Shown here: in pieces, positions 23,450 through 37,575 of the stretch | Numbering within the stretch: position 1 is the first letter of the stretch | Layout of the letters: each line of letters begins with the position of its first letter | Source of the DNA: Mercurialis annua | Taxonomy: Eukaryota; Streptophyta; Magnoliopsida; Malpighiales; Euphorbiaceae | DNA length: 64,000 nucleotides | Reading direction: 5' to 3' | NCBI RefSeq assembly: GCF_937616625.2 | Contig: NC_065573.1 | Location: 3,301,001 to 3,365,000 of the forward strand | The notes under the pieces: model-generated | What the model was told of the DNA's origin: nothing | The model's database searches: none | Seen by the model: the letters and a program-made list of their open reading frames with translations, nothing else | Position numbers and translations under genes: made by a program

Positions 23450-26119
23450 CCCTTTTTAGCGATTTAAGCCAAACGTTTACAAACGTTAGGAGACAAATCC
23501 ATACGTTTCGCCTTTTCAGCTATAAGCAAAACGTTTACAAACGGTACGAAAAAATCCAAACGTTTCGCCTTTTTAGATATTTAAGCCAAATCTTTACAAA
23601 CGTTACGAAACAAAACCAAACATTTAAAACGTTACGAAACAAATCGAAACATTTCACATTTTTAGCGATTTAAGCCAGACCTTTATAAACATTACGAAAC
23701 AAAACCAAGCGTTTCACCTGTTAAGCAATTTAAGCCAAACGTTTACAAATGTTACAAAAGAAATTCAAGCATTTCACCTTTTTAGCAATTTAAGCCAAAC
23801 GTTTACATAGGTTACGAAACAAATCCAAATTTTTCACCTTTTTAGCAATTTAAGCCAAACGTTTACAGACAAATCCAAGCGTTTCACCTTTTTAGCAATT
23901 TGAGCCAATAGTTTACAAACGTTACGAAACAAATCCAAACGTTTCCCCTTTTTAGCAATTTAAGCCAAACGTTTACAAACGTTACTAAACAAATCCAAAC
24001 GTTGAACCTTTCTAGCGATTTAAGCCAAACGTTTACAAATGTTACGAAACAAATCTAAACGTTTCACCTTATTAGCTATTTAATCCAAACGTTTACAAAC
24101 GTTACGAAACAAATCCAAACGTTTTGCCTTTTTAGCAATTTATGCCAAACGTTTACAAACATTACAAAACAAATCCAAACGTTTCACATTTTTAGCGATT
24201 TAAGCGAAATGCTTACAAACGTTACGAAACAAAACCAAATGTTTAAAACATTACAAAAAAAATCAAAACGTTTAAATTTTTTAGTGTTTTAATCCAACCT
24301 TTACAAATGTTCCGAAACAAAACTAAGCGTTCCAACTTTTTAGCAATTTAAGCCAAACGTTTACAAATGTTACAAAACAAATCCAAGCGTTTAACCTATT
24401 TTGCAAATTAAGCCAAACGTTACAAACGTTCTGAAACAAATCCAAGTGTTTCACCTTTTTAGTAATTTAAGCGAAACGTTGACAAACGTTACGAAACAAA
24501 TCCAAGCGTTTCACGTTTTTAGCAATTTAAGCCAGACGTTTACAAACGTTACGAAACAAATCCAAACGTTTCACCTTTTTAGCGATTTAAGCCAAATGTT
24601 AACAAACGTTATGAAACAAAACAAAACGTTTCCGTTTTTTAGCAATTTAAGCCAAACGTCTAGAAACGTTATGAAACAAATACAAACGTTTCCCCTTTTT
24701 AACAATTTAAGCCAAACGTTTAATAACTTTACGAAACAAATCCAAACGTTTCGCCTTTTTAGTTATTTAAGCCAAACGTTCAAAATGTTACAAAATAAAT
24801 CCAAACGTTTCACCTTTTTAGCGATTTATGCCAAAAGTGTACAAACGTTAAGAAACAAATCCAAACGTTTCCCCTTTTTAGCGATATAAGCCAAATGTTT
24901 ACAAATGTTACGAAACAAATCCAAACGTTTCACATTTTTAGAAATTTAAGCGAAACGTTTACAAACGCTATGAAACAAAAACTAAGCGTTTCCCCTTTTT
25001 AGCAAGTTAAGCCAAACGTTTACAAACGTAACGAAACAAATCCAAGCATTTCGCCTTCTTAGCAATTTAAGCCAAACGTTTACAAACGTTACGAAACAAA
25101 TCCAACGTTTCCCCTTTTTAGCGATTTAAGCCAAACGTTTACAAAAGTTACAAAACAAATCCAAACATTTCCCCTTTTTAGCGATTTAAGCCAAATGTTT
25201 ACAAACGATACGAAACAAATCCAAAAGTTTCACCTTTTTAGCGATTTAAGCCAAACGTTTACAAACGCAGCGCAACAAATCTAAACGTTTCTCCTTTTTC
25301 GCAATGTAAGCCAAACGTTTACAAACGTTACGAAACAAATCCAAGCGTTTCACCTTTTTAGCAATTTAAGCCAAACGTTTACAAACGTTACAAAACAAAT
25401 CCAAGCATTTCACCTTTTTTGCAATTTAAGCCAAACGTTTACAAACGTTACGAAAAAAATCCAACTGTTTCACCTTTTTAGCGATTTAAGCCAAACGTTT
25501 ACAAAGGTTATGAAACAAATCCAAATGTTTCCCAAATTTAGCAATTTAAGCCAAACGTTTACAACGTTACGAGACGAATCCAAGCGTTTCACCTTTTTAG
25601 CCATTTAAGCAAAACGTTTACAAACTTTACGAAACAAATCCAAACGTTTCACCTTTTTAGCGATTAAAGTCGAACATTTACAAACGTTACAAATATAAAA
25701 CCAAACGTTTCACCTTTTTAGAGATTTTAGCCAAACATTTAGAAACATTACGAAACAAATTCAAACGTTTTCCATTTTAGCGATTCAAGCAAAATGTTTA
25801 AAACGTTACGAAACAAATCGAAACGTTTCACCTTTTTAGTGATTTAAGCCAAACGTTACGAAACAAATCCAAACATTTTACCTTTTTAGCGATCGAGGCC
25901 AGACGTTAACAAATGTTACGAAACAAATCCTAACGTTCCACATTTTTAGCAATTTAAGCCAAACGTTTACAAACGTTACGAAATAAAACCAAGCGTTTCA
26001 CCTTACTCGCAATTTAAGCCAAACGTTTACAAACGTTATGAAACAAATCCAAAAGTTTTACATATTTAGCGATTTAGGCCAAACGTTTACAAATGGTACG
26101 AAACAAATCCAAATATTTC
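23450..26119. repeat. 2670-bp higher-order repeat, copy 1
   Basis: This unit of 44.5 monomer lengths is followed head-to-tail by a nearly identical copy. Markers at an offset of exactly 2670 include the shortened GCTATAAGCAAAACG monomer (23519 and 26189), the TTTACAGACAAATCC deletion monomer (23862 and 26532) and the GATCGAGGCCAGACG monomer (25891 and 28561). I counted about ten single-base differences in 2670 bp. Confidence 0.92.
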
Positions 26120-28789
26120 CCCTTTTTAGCGATTTAAGCCAAACGTTTACAAACGTTAGGAGACAAATCCATACGTTTCGCCTTTTCAGCTATAAGCAAA
26201 ACGTTTACAAACGGTACGAAAAAATCCAAACGTTTCGCCTTTTTAGATATTTAAGCCAAATCTTTACAAACGTTACGAAACAAAACCAAACATTTAAAAC
26301 GTTACGAAACAAATCGAAACATTTCACATTTTTAGCGATTTAAGCCAGACCTTTATAAACATTACGAAACAAAACCAAGCGTTTCACCTGTTAAGCAATT
26401 TAAGCCAAACGTTTACAAATGTTACAAAAGAAATTCAAGCATTTCACCTTTTTAGCAATTTAAGCCAAACGTTTACATAGGTTACGAAACAAATCCAAAT
26501 TTTTCACCTTTTTAGCAATTTAAGCCAAACGTTTACAGACAAATCCAAGCGTTTCACCTTTTTAGCAATTTGAGCCAATAGTTTACAAACGTTACGAAAC
26601 AAATCCAAACGTTTCCCCTTTTTAGCAATTTAAGCCAAACGTTTACAAACGTTACAAAACAAATCCAAACGTTGAACCTTTCTAGCGATTTAAGCCAAAC
26701 GTTTACAAATGTTACGAAACAAATCTAAACGTTTCACCTTATTAGCTATTTAATCCAAACGTTTACAAACGTTACGAAACAAATCCAAACGTTTTGCCTT
26801 TTTAGCAATTTATGCCAAACGTTTACAAACATCACAAAACAAATCCAAACGTTTCACATTTTTAGCGATTTAAGCGAAATGCTTACAAACGTTACGAAAC
26901 AAAACCAAATGTTTAAAACATTACAAAAAAAATCAAAACGTTTAAATTTTTTAGTGTTTTAATCCAACCTTTACAAATGTTCCGAAACAAAACTAAGCGT
27001 TCCAACTTTTTAGCAATTTAAGCCAAACGTTTACAAATGTTACAAAACAAATCCAAGCGTTTAACCTATTTTGCAATTTAAGCCAAACGTTACAAACGTT
27101 CTGAAACAAATCCAAGTGTTTCACCTTTTTAGTAATTTAAGCGAAACGTTGACAAACGTTACGAAACAAATCCAAGCGTTTCACGTTTTTAGCAATTTAA
27201 GCCAGACGTTTACAAACGTTACGAAACAAATCCAAACGTTTCACCTTTTTAGCGATTTAAGCCAAATGTTAACAAACGTTATGAAACAAAACAAAACGTT
27301 TCCGTTTTTTAGCAATTTAAGCCAAACGTCTAGAAACGTTATGAAACAAATACAAACGTTTCCCCTTTTTAACAATTTAAGCCAAACGTTTAATAACGTT
27401 ACGAAACAAATCCAAACGTTTCACCTTTTTAGTTATTTAAGCCAAACGTTCAAAATGTTACAAAATAAATCCAAACGTTTCACCTTTTTAGCGATTTATG
27501 CCAAAAGTGTACAAACGTTACGAAACAAATCCAAACGTTTCCCCTTTTTAGCGATATAAGCCAAATGTTTACAAATGTTACGAAACAAATCCAAACGTTT
27601 CACATTTTTAGAAATTTAAGCGAAACGTTTACAAACGCTATGAAACAAAAACTAAGCGTTTCCCCTTTTTAGCAAGTTAAGCCAAACGTTTACAAACGTA
27701 ACGAAACAAATCCAAGCATTTCGCCTTCTTAGCAATTTAAGCCAAACGTTTACAAACGTTACGAAACAAATCCAACGTTTCCCCTTTTTAGCGATTTAAG
27801 CCAAACGTTTACAAAAGTTACAAAACAAATCCAAACATTTCCCATTTTTAGCGATTTAAGCCAAATGTTTACAAACGATACGAAACAAATCCAAAAGTTT
27901 CACCTTTTTAGCGATTTAAGCCAAACGTTTACAAACGCAGCGCAACAAATCTAAACGTTTCTCCTTTTTCGCAATGTAAGCCAAACGTTTACAAACGTTA
28001 CGAAACAAATCCAAGCGTTTCACCTTTTTAGCAATTTAAGCCAAACGTTTACAAACGTTACAAAACAAATCCAAGCATTTCACCTTTTTTGCAATTTAAG
28101 CTAAACGTTTACAAACGTTACGAAAAAAATCCAACTGTTTCACCTTTTTAGCGATTTAAGCCAAACGTTTACAAAGGTTATGAAACAAATCCAAATGTTT
28201 CCCAAATTTAGCAATTTAAGCCAAACGTTTACAACGTTACGAGACGAATTCAAGCGTTTCACCTTTTTAGCCATTTAAGCAAAACGTTTACAAACTTTAC
28301 GAAACAAATCCAAACGTTTCACCTTTTTAGCGATTAAAGTCGAACATTTACAAACGTTACAAATATAAAACCAAACGTTTCACCTTTTTAGAGATTTTAG
28401 CCAAACATTTAGAAACATTACGAAACAAATTCAAACGTTTTCCATTTTAGCGATTCAAGCAAAATGTTTAAAACGTTACGAAACAAATCGAAACGTTTCA
28501 CCTTTTTAGTGATTTAAGCCAAACGTTACGAAACAAATCCAAACATTTTACCTTTTTAGCGATCGAGGCCAGACGTTAACAAATGTTACGAAACAAATCC
28601 TAACGTTCCACATTTTTAGCAATTTAAGCCAAACGTTTACAAACGTTACGAAATAAAACCAAGCGTTTCACCTTACTCGCAATTTAAGCCAAACGTTTAC
28701 AAACGTTATGAAACAAATCCAAAAGTTTTACATATTTAGCGATTTAGGCCAAACGTTTACAAATGGTACGAAACAAATCCAAATATTTC
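26120..28789. repeat. 2670-bp higher-order repeat, copy 2
   Basis: This is the second copy of the preceding unit. The right junction at about 28789 is sharp: copy 2 continues into GATTTAAGCCAAACGTTTAT, whereas the same point at the end of copy 1 continues into copy 2. A single unequal exchange would explain the pair. Confidence 0.92.
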
Positions 28790-31700
28790 ACCTTTTTAGC
28801 GATTTAAGCCAAACGTTTATAAACGCTACGAAACAAATCAAACGTTTTACTTTTTTTAGCAATTTAAGCCAAACGTTTACAAACATTACAAAACAAATCC
28901 AAGAGTTTCTCCTTTTTAGAAATTTAAGCCAAACGTATACAAAAGTTACAAAACAAATCAAAGCGTTTCACCTTTTTAGCAATTTAAGCCAAAGGTTTAC
29001 AAAGGTTACAAAACAAATCCAAACGTTTCACTTTTTGTGCGATTTAAGCAAAACATTTACAAATGATACGAAACTAATCCAAACGTTTCACATGCTTAGC
29101 GATTTAAGCCAAACGTTTACAAATGCTACGAAAAAAATCCAAACGTTTCCCCTCTTTAGCGATTTAAGCCAAACATTTGCAAATATTACGAAACAAATCC
29201 AAACGTTTCCCCTTTTTAGCAATTTAAGTCAAACGTTTACAAACGTTACGAAACAAATCCAAGCGTTTTACCTTTTTAGCGATTTAAGCCAAGCGTTTAC
29301 AAACGTAAGAAACAAAAACAAACGTTTAAAACATTACGAAACAAATCAAAGCATTTCTCCTTTTTAGCAATTTAACCCAAACGTTTACAAACGTAACGAA
29401 ACAAATCCAAGTGTTCCCCTTTTTAGCAGTTTAAGCCAGACGTTTACAAACATTACGAAACAAATCCAAACGTTTTACCTTTTTAGCGATTTAAGCCAAG
29501 CGTTTACAAAGGTTACGAAACAAAACAAACGTTTAAAACATTACGAAACAAATCCAAAAGTTTCACATTTTTAGCGATTTAAGCCAAACATTTACAAACA
29601 TTTCGAAACAAAACCAAGAATTTCACCTTTTTAGTAATTTAAGCCAAATGTTTACAAACGTTACGAAACAAATCTAAACATTTCCCCTTTTAAGCGGTTT
29701 AAGAAAAACGTTTAAAACATTACGAAACAAATCCAAAAACTTCACCTTTTTAGCGATTTAAGCCAAACGTTTACAAACGGTACGAAACAAATCCAAATGT
29801 TTCAACTTTTTAGCGATTTAAGCCAAACGTTTATAAATGCTAAGAAATAAATCCAAACGTTTTCCTTTTTTTAGCAATGAAAGCCAAACGTTTACAAACG
29901 TTACAATACAAATCCAATCGTTTCTTCTTTTTAGCAATTTAAGCCAAACATATACAAAAGTTACGAAATAAATCAAAGCGTTTCACCTTTTTAGCAATTT
30001 AAGCCAATCGTTTACATAGGTATGAAACTAATCCAAACGTTTCACCTTTCTAGCGATTTAAGCCAAACGTTTACAAACGCTACGAAACAAATGCAAATGT
30101 TTCACCTTTTAAGCAATGTAAGCCAAATGTTTACAAACGTTAAGAAACATATCCAAGTGTTTCACCTTTTTAGCTATGTAAGCCAAACAGTTACAAACAT
30201 TTCGAAACAAATCCAAACGTTTCACCTTTTTAGCGATTTAAGCCAAATGTTTATAAACGGTACGAAAAAAATCCAATTGTTTCACCTTTTTTGCAATTTA
30301 AGCCAAACGTTACGAAACAAATCCAAACGTTTCACTTTTTTAGCGATTTAAGCCAAACGTTTATAAACGCTACGAAACAAATCAAACGTTTTACTTTTTT
30401 TTTTTAGCAATTTAAGCCAAACGTTTACAAACATTACAAAACAAATCCAAGCGTTTCTCCGTTTTAGCAATTTAAGCCAAACGTATACAAAAGTTACAAA
30501 ACAAATCAAAGCTTGTCACCTTTTTAGCAATTTAAGCCAAAGGTTTACAAAGGTTACAAAACAAATCCAAACGTTTCACTTTTTGTGCGATTTAAGCAAA
30601 ACGTTTACAAACGATACGAAACAAATCCAAACGTTTCACCTGCTTAGCGATTTAAGCCAAACGTTTACAAATTCTACGAAAAAAATCCAAACGTTTCCCC
30701 TCTTTAGCGATTTAAGCCAAACATTTGCAAACATTACGAAACAAATCCAAACGTTTCCCCTTTTTAGTAATTTAAGGCAAACGTTTACAAACGCTACGAA
30801 ACAAATCCAAACGTTTCCCCTTTTTAGCGATTTAAGCCAAACGTTTACAAACGTTAGGAGACAAATCCAAACGTTTCGCCTTTTAAGATATTTAAGCCAA
30901 ACGTTTACAAACGTTAAGAAAAAAATTCAAACATTTCGCCTTTTTAGATATTTAAGCCAAATCTTTACAAACGTTACGAAAGAAAACCAAGTTTAAAACG
31001 TTATGAAACAAATAAAAAAAATTCACATTTTTAGCGATTTAATCCAAACCTTTAGAAACGTTACGAAACAAAACCAAGCGTTTCACCTTTTAAGCAATTT
31101 AAGCCAAACGTTTACAAACGTTACAAAACAAATCCAAGCGTTTCACCTTTTTAGCAATTTAAGCGAAACGTTTACAAACGTTTCGAAAAAAATCCAAGCA
31201 TTTCATATTATTAGGAATTTAAGCCAGACGTTTACAAACGTTATAAAACAAATCCAAGCGTTTCACCTTTTTAGCAATTTAAGCCAAATGTTTGCAAACG
31301 TTACGAAACAAATCCAAACGTTTCACCTTTTTAGCGATTTAAGCTTAACGTTTACAATGGTTAGTAAACAAAACTAAACGTTTCCCCTTTTCAGCAATTT
31401 AAGCCAAATGTTTAGAAATGTTACGAAACAAATCCAAACGTTTCCACATTTTAGCGATTTAAGCCAAACGTTTAAAACATTACTAAACAAATCCAAAAGT
31501 TTCACCTTTTCAGCGATTTAAGCCATACATTTATATACGCTATGAAATAAATCCAAACGTTCTCCCTTTTTAGAAATTTAAGCCAAACGTTTACAAACGT
31601 TACAAAACAAATCCAAGCGTTTCACCTTTTTAGAATTTTAAGCCAAACGTTTACAAACGTTCCGAAACAAATCCATGCATTTCATATTTTTAGAAATTTA

Positions 31701-34700
31701 AGCCAACCGTTTACAACCATTACAAAACAAATTCAAGCGTTTCACCTTTTTAGCAATTTATGAAAAACATTTGCAAACGTTACAAAACATATCCAAACGT
31801 TTCACCTTTTTAGCGATTTAAGCTGAATGTTTACAAACGTTACGAAACAAAAACAAACATTTCACCTTTTCAACAATTTAAGCCAAACGTTTAGAAACGT
31901 TGCGAAACAAATCCAAACGTTTAAAACGTTACGAAACAAACCCAAACGTTTCACCTTTTTAGCAATTTATGCCAAATGTTTACAAACATTACGAAGCAAA
32001 TCCAACTGTTTCACCTTTTTAGCGATTGAAGCCAAACGTTTACAAACGTTATGAAACAAATCCAAACATTTAACATTTTTAGCAATTTAAGCCAAACGTT
32101 TACATAAATTACGAAACAAAAACCAAGCGTTTCACGTTTTAGCAATTTAAGCCAAAAGTTTACAAACGCAACGAAACTAATCAAAGACTTTCACCTTTGT
32201 AGCAATTTAAGCCAAACGTTTACAAACGTTACGAAACAAATCCAAGTGTTTCACCTTTTTAGCGATTTACGCCAAACGTTTACAAATGTTACGAAACAAA
32301 TCCAAACATTTCACCTTTTTAGCGATTTAAGCCAAACGTTTACAAAGGTTACGAAACAAATCCAAATTTTTCACCTTTTTAGCAATGTAAGTCAAACGTT
32401 TGCAAACGTTACGAAACAAATCCAAACGTTTCACATTTTTTGCAATTTAAGCCAAACGTTTACAAATGTTACGAAACAAAACCAAGCGTTTCACCTTACT
32501 AGCAATTTAAGCCAAACGTTTACAAACATTAGGAAACAAATCCAAGTGTTTCCACCTTTTTAGAAATTTAAGCCAAACGTTTACAAACGTTACGAAACAA
32601 GTCCAAACGTTTCACCTTTTTAGCGATTTAAGCCAAACGTTTATAAACGGTACGAAACAAATCCAAATGTTTCACTGTTTTAGCGATTTAAGCCAAACGT
32701 TTAGAAATGCTAGCAATTTAAGCCAAACGTTTATAAACGTTTCGAAAAAAATTTAAGCATTTCTCCTTTTTAGCAATTTAAACCAAACGTATACAAGCGT
32801 TTCACCTTTTTAGCAATTTAAGCCAAGCGTTTACAAATGTTACGAAACAAATTCAAACGTTTCACATTTTTAGCGATTTAAGCAAAATGCTTACAAACGT
32901 TACGAAACCAAACGTATTGTTTAAAACGCTACGAAAAAAATCCAAACGTTTCACATTTTTAGCGATTAAGCCAAACGTTTACAAACATTACGTTACAAAA
33001 TCAAGCGTTTCACATTTTTAGCAAATTAAGACAAATATTTATAAACGTTACGAAACAAATCCAAGAGTTTCACCTTTTTAACAATATAAGCCAAACTTTT
33101 ACAAACGTTACGAAACAAATCCAAACATTTGACCTTTTTAGCGATTTAAGCCAAACGTTCACAAACATATGAAACAAATCCAAACGTTTAACCTTTTTAG
33201 CGATTTAAGCCAAACGTTTGCAAAAGTTATGAAACCAATCCAAACGTTTCACTTTTTTTGCGATTCAAGCTTAACGTTTACAATCGTTAGTAAACAAAAC
33301 TAAACGTTTCCCCTTTTCAGCAATTTAAGCCAAACGTTTAGAAATGCTACGAAACAAATCCAAACGTTTCTACTTTTTAGGGATTTAAGCCAAACGTTTA
33401 AAACATTACTAAACAAATCCAAAAGTTTCACCTTTTCATCGATTTAAGCCATACATCTACATACGTTATGAAATAAATCCAAACGTTCTCCCTTTTTAGC
33501 AATTTAAGCCAAACGTTTACAAACGTTACAAAACAAATCCAAGCGTTTCACCTTTTTATAATTTTAAGCCAAACGCTTACAAACGTTCCGAAACAAATCC
33601 ATGCATTTCATAATTTTAGGAATTTAAGCCAACCGTTTACAACCATTACAAAATAAATTCAAGCGTTTCACCTTTTTAGCAATTTATGAAAAACATTTAC
33701 AAACGTTACAAAACATATCCAAACATTTCACCTTTTTAGCGATTTAAGCTGAACGTTTACAAACGTTACGAAACAAATCCAATCGTTTCCCCTTTTTAGC
33801 GATTTAAGCCAAACGTTTGCAAACGTTATGAAACCAATCCAAACGTTTCACTTTTTTAGCGATTTAAGCTTAACGTTTACAATCGTTAGTAAACAAAACT
33901 AAACGTTTCCCCTTTTCAGCAATTTAAGCCAAATGTTTAGAAATGCTACGAAACAAATCCAAACGTTTCCACTTTTTAGGGATTTAAGCCAAACGTTTAA
34001 AACATTACTAAACAAATCCAAAAGTTTCACCTTTTCATCGATTTAAGCCATACATCTACATACGTTATGAAATAAATCCATACGTTCTCCCTTTTTAGCA
34101 ATTTAAGCCAAACGTTTACAAACGTTTCAAAACAAATCCAAGCGTTTCACCTTTTTAGAATTTTAAGCCAAACGCTTACAAACGTTCTGAAACAAATCCA
34201 TGCATTTCATAATTTTAGGAATTTAAGCCAACCGTTTACAACCATTACAAAACAAATTCAAGTGTTTCACCTTTTTAGCAATTTATGAAAAACATTTACA
34301 AATGTTACAAAACATATCCAAACGTTTCACCTTTTTAGCGATTTAAGCTGAACGTTTACAAACGTTACGAAACAAATCCAAACGTTTAAAACGTTACAAA
34401 ACAAACCCAAACGTTTCACCTTTTTAGCGATTTAAGCCAAACGTTTGCAAACGTTATGAAACCAACCCAAACGTTTCACTTTTTTAGCGATTTAAGCTTA
34501 ACGTTTACAATCGTTAGTAAACAAAACTAAACGTTTCCCCTTTTCAGCAATTTAAGCCAAACGTTTAGAAATGCTACGAAACAAATCCAAACGTTTCCAC
34601 TTTTTAGGGATTTAAGCCAAACGTTTAAAACATTACTAAACAAATCCAAAAGTTTCACCTTTTCATCGATTTAAGCCATACATCTACATACGTTATGAAA

Positions 34701-37575
34701 TAAATCCATACGTTCTCCCTTTTTAGCAATTTAAGCCAAACGTTTACAAACGTTTCAAAACAAATCCAAGCGTTTCACCTTTTTAGAATTTTAAGCCAAA
34801 CGCTTACAAACGTTCCGAAACAAATCCATGCATTTCATAATTTTAGGAATTTAAGCCAACCGTTTACAACCATTACAAAACAAATTCAAGTGTTTCACCT
34901 TTTTAGCAATTTATGAAAAACATTTACAAATGTTACAAAACATATCCAAACGTTTCACCTTTTTAGCGATTTAAGCTGAACGTTTACAAACGTTACGAAA
35001 CAAATCCAAACGTTTAAAACGTTACAAAACAAACCCAAACGTTTCACCTTTTTAGCGATTTAAGCCAAACGTTTGCAAACGTTAGGAAACCAACCCAAAC
35101 GTTTCACTTTTTGAGCGATTTAAGCTTAACGTTTACAATCGTTAGTAAACAAAACTAAACGTTTCCCCTTTTCAGCAATTTAAGCCAAACGTTTAGAAAT
35201 GCTACGAAACAAATCCAAACGTTTCCACTTTTTAGGGATTTAAGCCAAACGTTTAAAACATTACTAAACAAATCCAAAAGTTTCACCTTTTCATCGATTT
35301 AAGCCATACATCTACATACGTTATGAAATAAATCCAAACGTTCTCCCTTTTTAGCAATTTAAGCCAAACGTTTACAAACGTTACAAAACAAATCCAAGCG
35401 TTTCACCTTTTTATAATTTTAAGCCAAACGCTTACAAACGTTCCGAAACAAATCCATGCATTTCATAATTTTAGGAATTTAAGCCAACCGTTTACAACCA
35501 TTACAAAATAAATTCAAGCGTTTCACCTTTTTAGCAATTTATGAAAAACATTTACAAACGTTACAAAACATATCCAAACATTTCACCTTTTTAGCGATTT
35601 AAGCTGAACGTTTACAAACGTTACGAAACAAATCCAATCGTTTCCCCTTTTTAGCGATATAAGCCAAACGTTTGCAAACGTTATGAAACCAATCCAAATG
35701 TTTCACTTTTTTAGCGATTTAAGCTTAACGTTTACAATCGTTAGTAAACAAAACTAAACGTTTCCCCTTTTCAGCAATTTAAGCCAAATGTTTAGAAATG
35801 CTACGAAACAAATCCAAACGTTTCCACTTTTTAGGGATTTAAGCCAAACGTTTAAAACATTACTAAACAAATCCAAAAGTTTCACCTTTTCATCGATTTA
35901 AGCCATACATCTACATACGTTATGAAATAAATCCATACGTTCTCCCTTTTTAGCAATTTAAGCCAAACGTTTACAAACGTTTCAAAACAAATCCAAGCGT
36001 TTCACCTTTTTAGAATTTTAAGCCAAACGCTTACAAACGTTCCGAAACAAATCCATGCATTTCATAATTTTAGGAATTTAAGCCAACCGTTTACAACCAT
36101 TACAAAACAAATTCAAGTGTTTCACCTTTTTAGCAATTTATGAAAAACATTTACAAATGTTACAAAACATATCCAAACGTTTCACCTTTTTAGCGATTTA
36201 AGCTGAACGTTTACAAACGTTACGAAACAAATCCAAACGTTTAAAACGTTACAAAACAAACCCAAACGTTTCACCTTTTTAGCGATTTAAGCCAAACGTT
36301 TGCAAACGTTATGAAACCAACCCAAACGTTTCACTTTTTTAGCGATTTAAGCTTAACGTTTACAATCGTTAGTAAACAAAACTAAACGTTTCCCCTTTTC
36401 AGCAATTTAAGCCAAACGTTTAGAAATGCTACGAAACAAATCCAAACGTTTCCACTTTTTAGGGATTTAAGCCAAACGTTTAAAACATTACTAAACAAAT
36501 CCAAAAGTTTCACCTTTTCATCGATTTAAGCCATACATCTACATACGTTATGAAATAAATCCAAACGTTCTCCCTTTTTAGCAATTTAAGCCAAACGTTT
36601 ACAAACGTTACAAAACAAATCCAAGCGTTTCACCTTTTTATAATTTTAAGCCAAACGCTTACAAACGTTCCGAAACAAATCCATGCATTTCATAATTTTA
36701 GGAATTTAAGCCAACCGTTTACAACCATTACAAAATAAATTCAAGCGTTTCACCTTTTTAGCAATTTATGAAAAACATTTACAAACGTTACATAACATAT
36801 CCAAACATTTCACCTTTTTAGCAATTTAAGCTGAACGTTTACAAACGTTACGAAACAAATCCAATCGTTTCCCCTTTTTAGCGATTTAAGCCAAACGTTT
36901 GCAAACGTTATGAAACCAATCCAAACGTTTCACTTTTTTAGCGATTTAAGCTTAACGTTTACAATCGTTAGTAAACAAAACTAAACGTTTCCCCTTTTCA
37001 GCAATTTAAGCCAAATGTTTAGAAATGCTACGAAACAAATCCAAACGTTTCCACTTTTTAGGGATTTAAGCCAAACGTTTAAAACATTACTAAACAAATC
37101 CAAAAGTTTCACCTTTTCATCGATTTAAGCCATACATCTACATACGTTATGAAATAAATCCATACGTTCTCCCTTTTTAGCAATTTAAGCCAAACGATTA
37201 CAAACGTTTCAAAACAAATCCAAGCGTTTCACCTTTTTAGAATTTTAAGCCAAACGCTTACAAACGTTCCGAAACAAATCCATGCATTTCATAATTTTAG
37301 GAATTTAAGCCAACCGTTTACAACCATTACAAAACAAATTCAAGTGTTTCACCTTTTTAGCAATTTATGAAAAACATTTACAAATGTTACAAAACATATC
37401 CAAACGTTTCACCTTTTTAGCGATTTAAGCTGAACGTTTACAAACGTTACGAAACAAATCCAAACGTTTAAAACGTTACAAAACAAACCCAAACGTTTCA
37501 CCTTTTTAGCGATTTAAGCCAAACGTTTGCAAACGTTATGAAACCAACCCAAACGTTTCACTTTTTTAGCGATTT

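Noticed and set aside
24401..24889. Open frames of 60-220 codons with 20-residue repeats across the satellite, including 28708-29367 and 51049-51657
   Set aside because: They follow from a 60-bp period and are interrupted by ordinary monomer indels. They begin at arbitrary methionines and duplicate exactly with the higher-order repeats.
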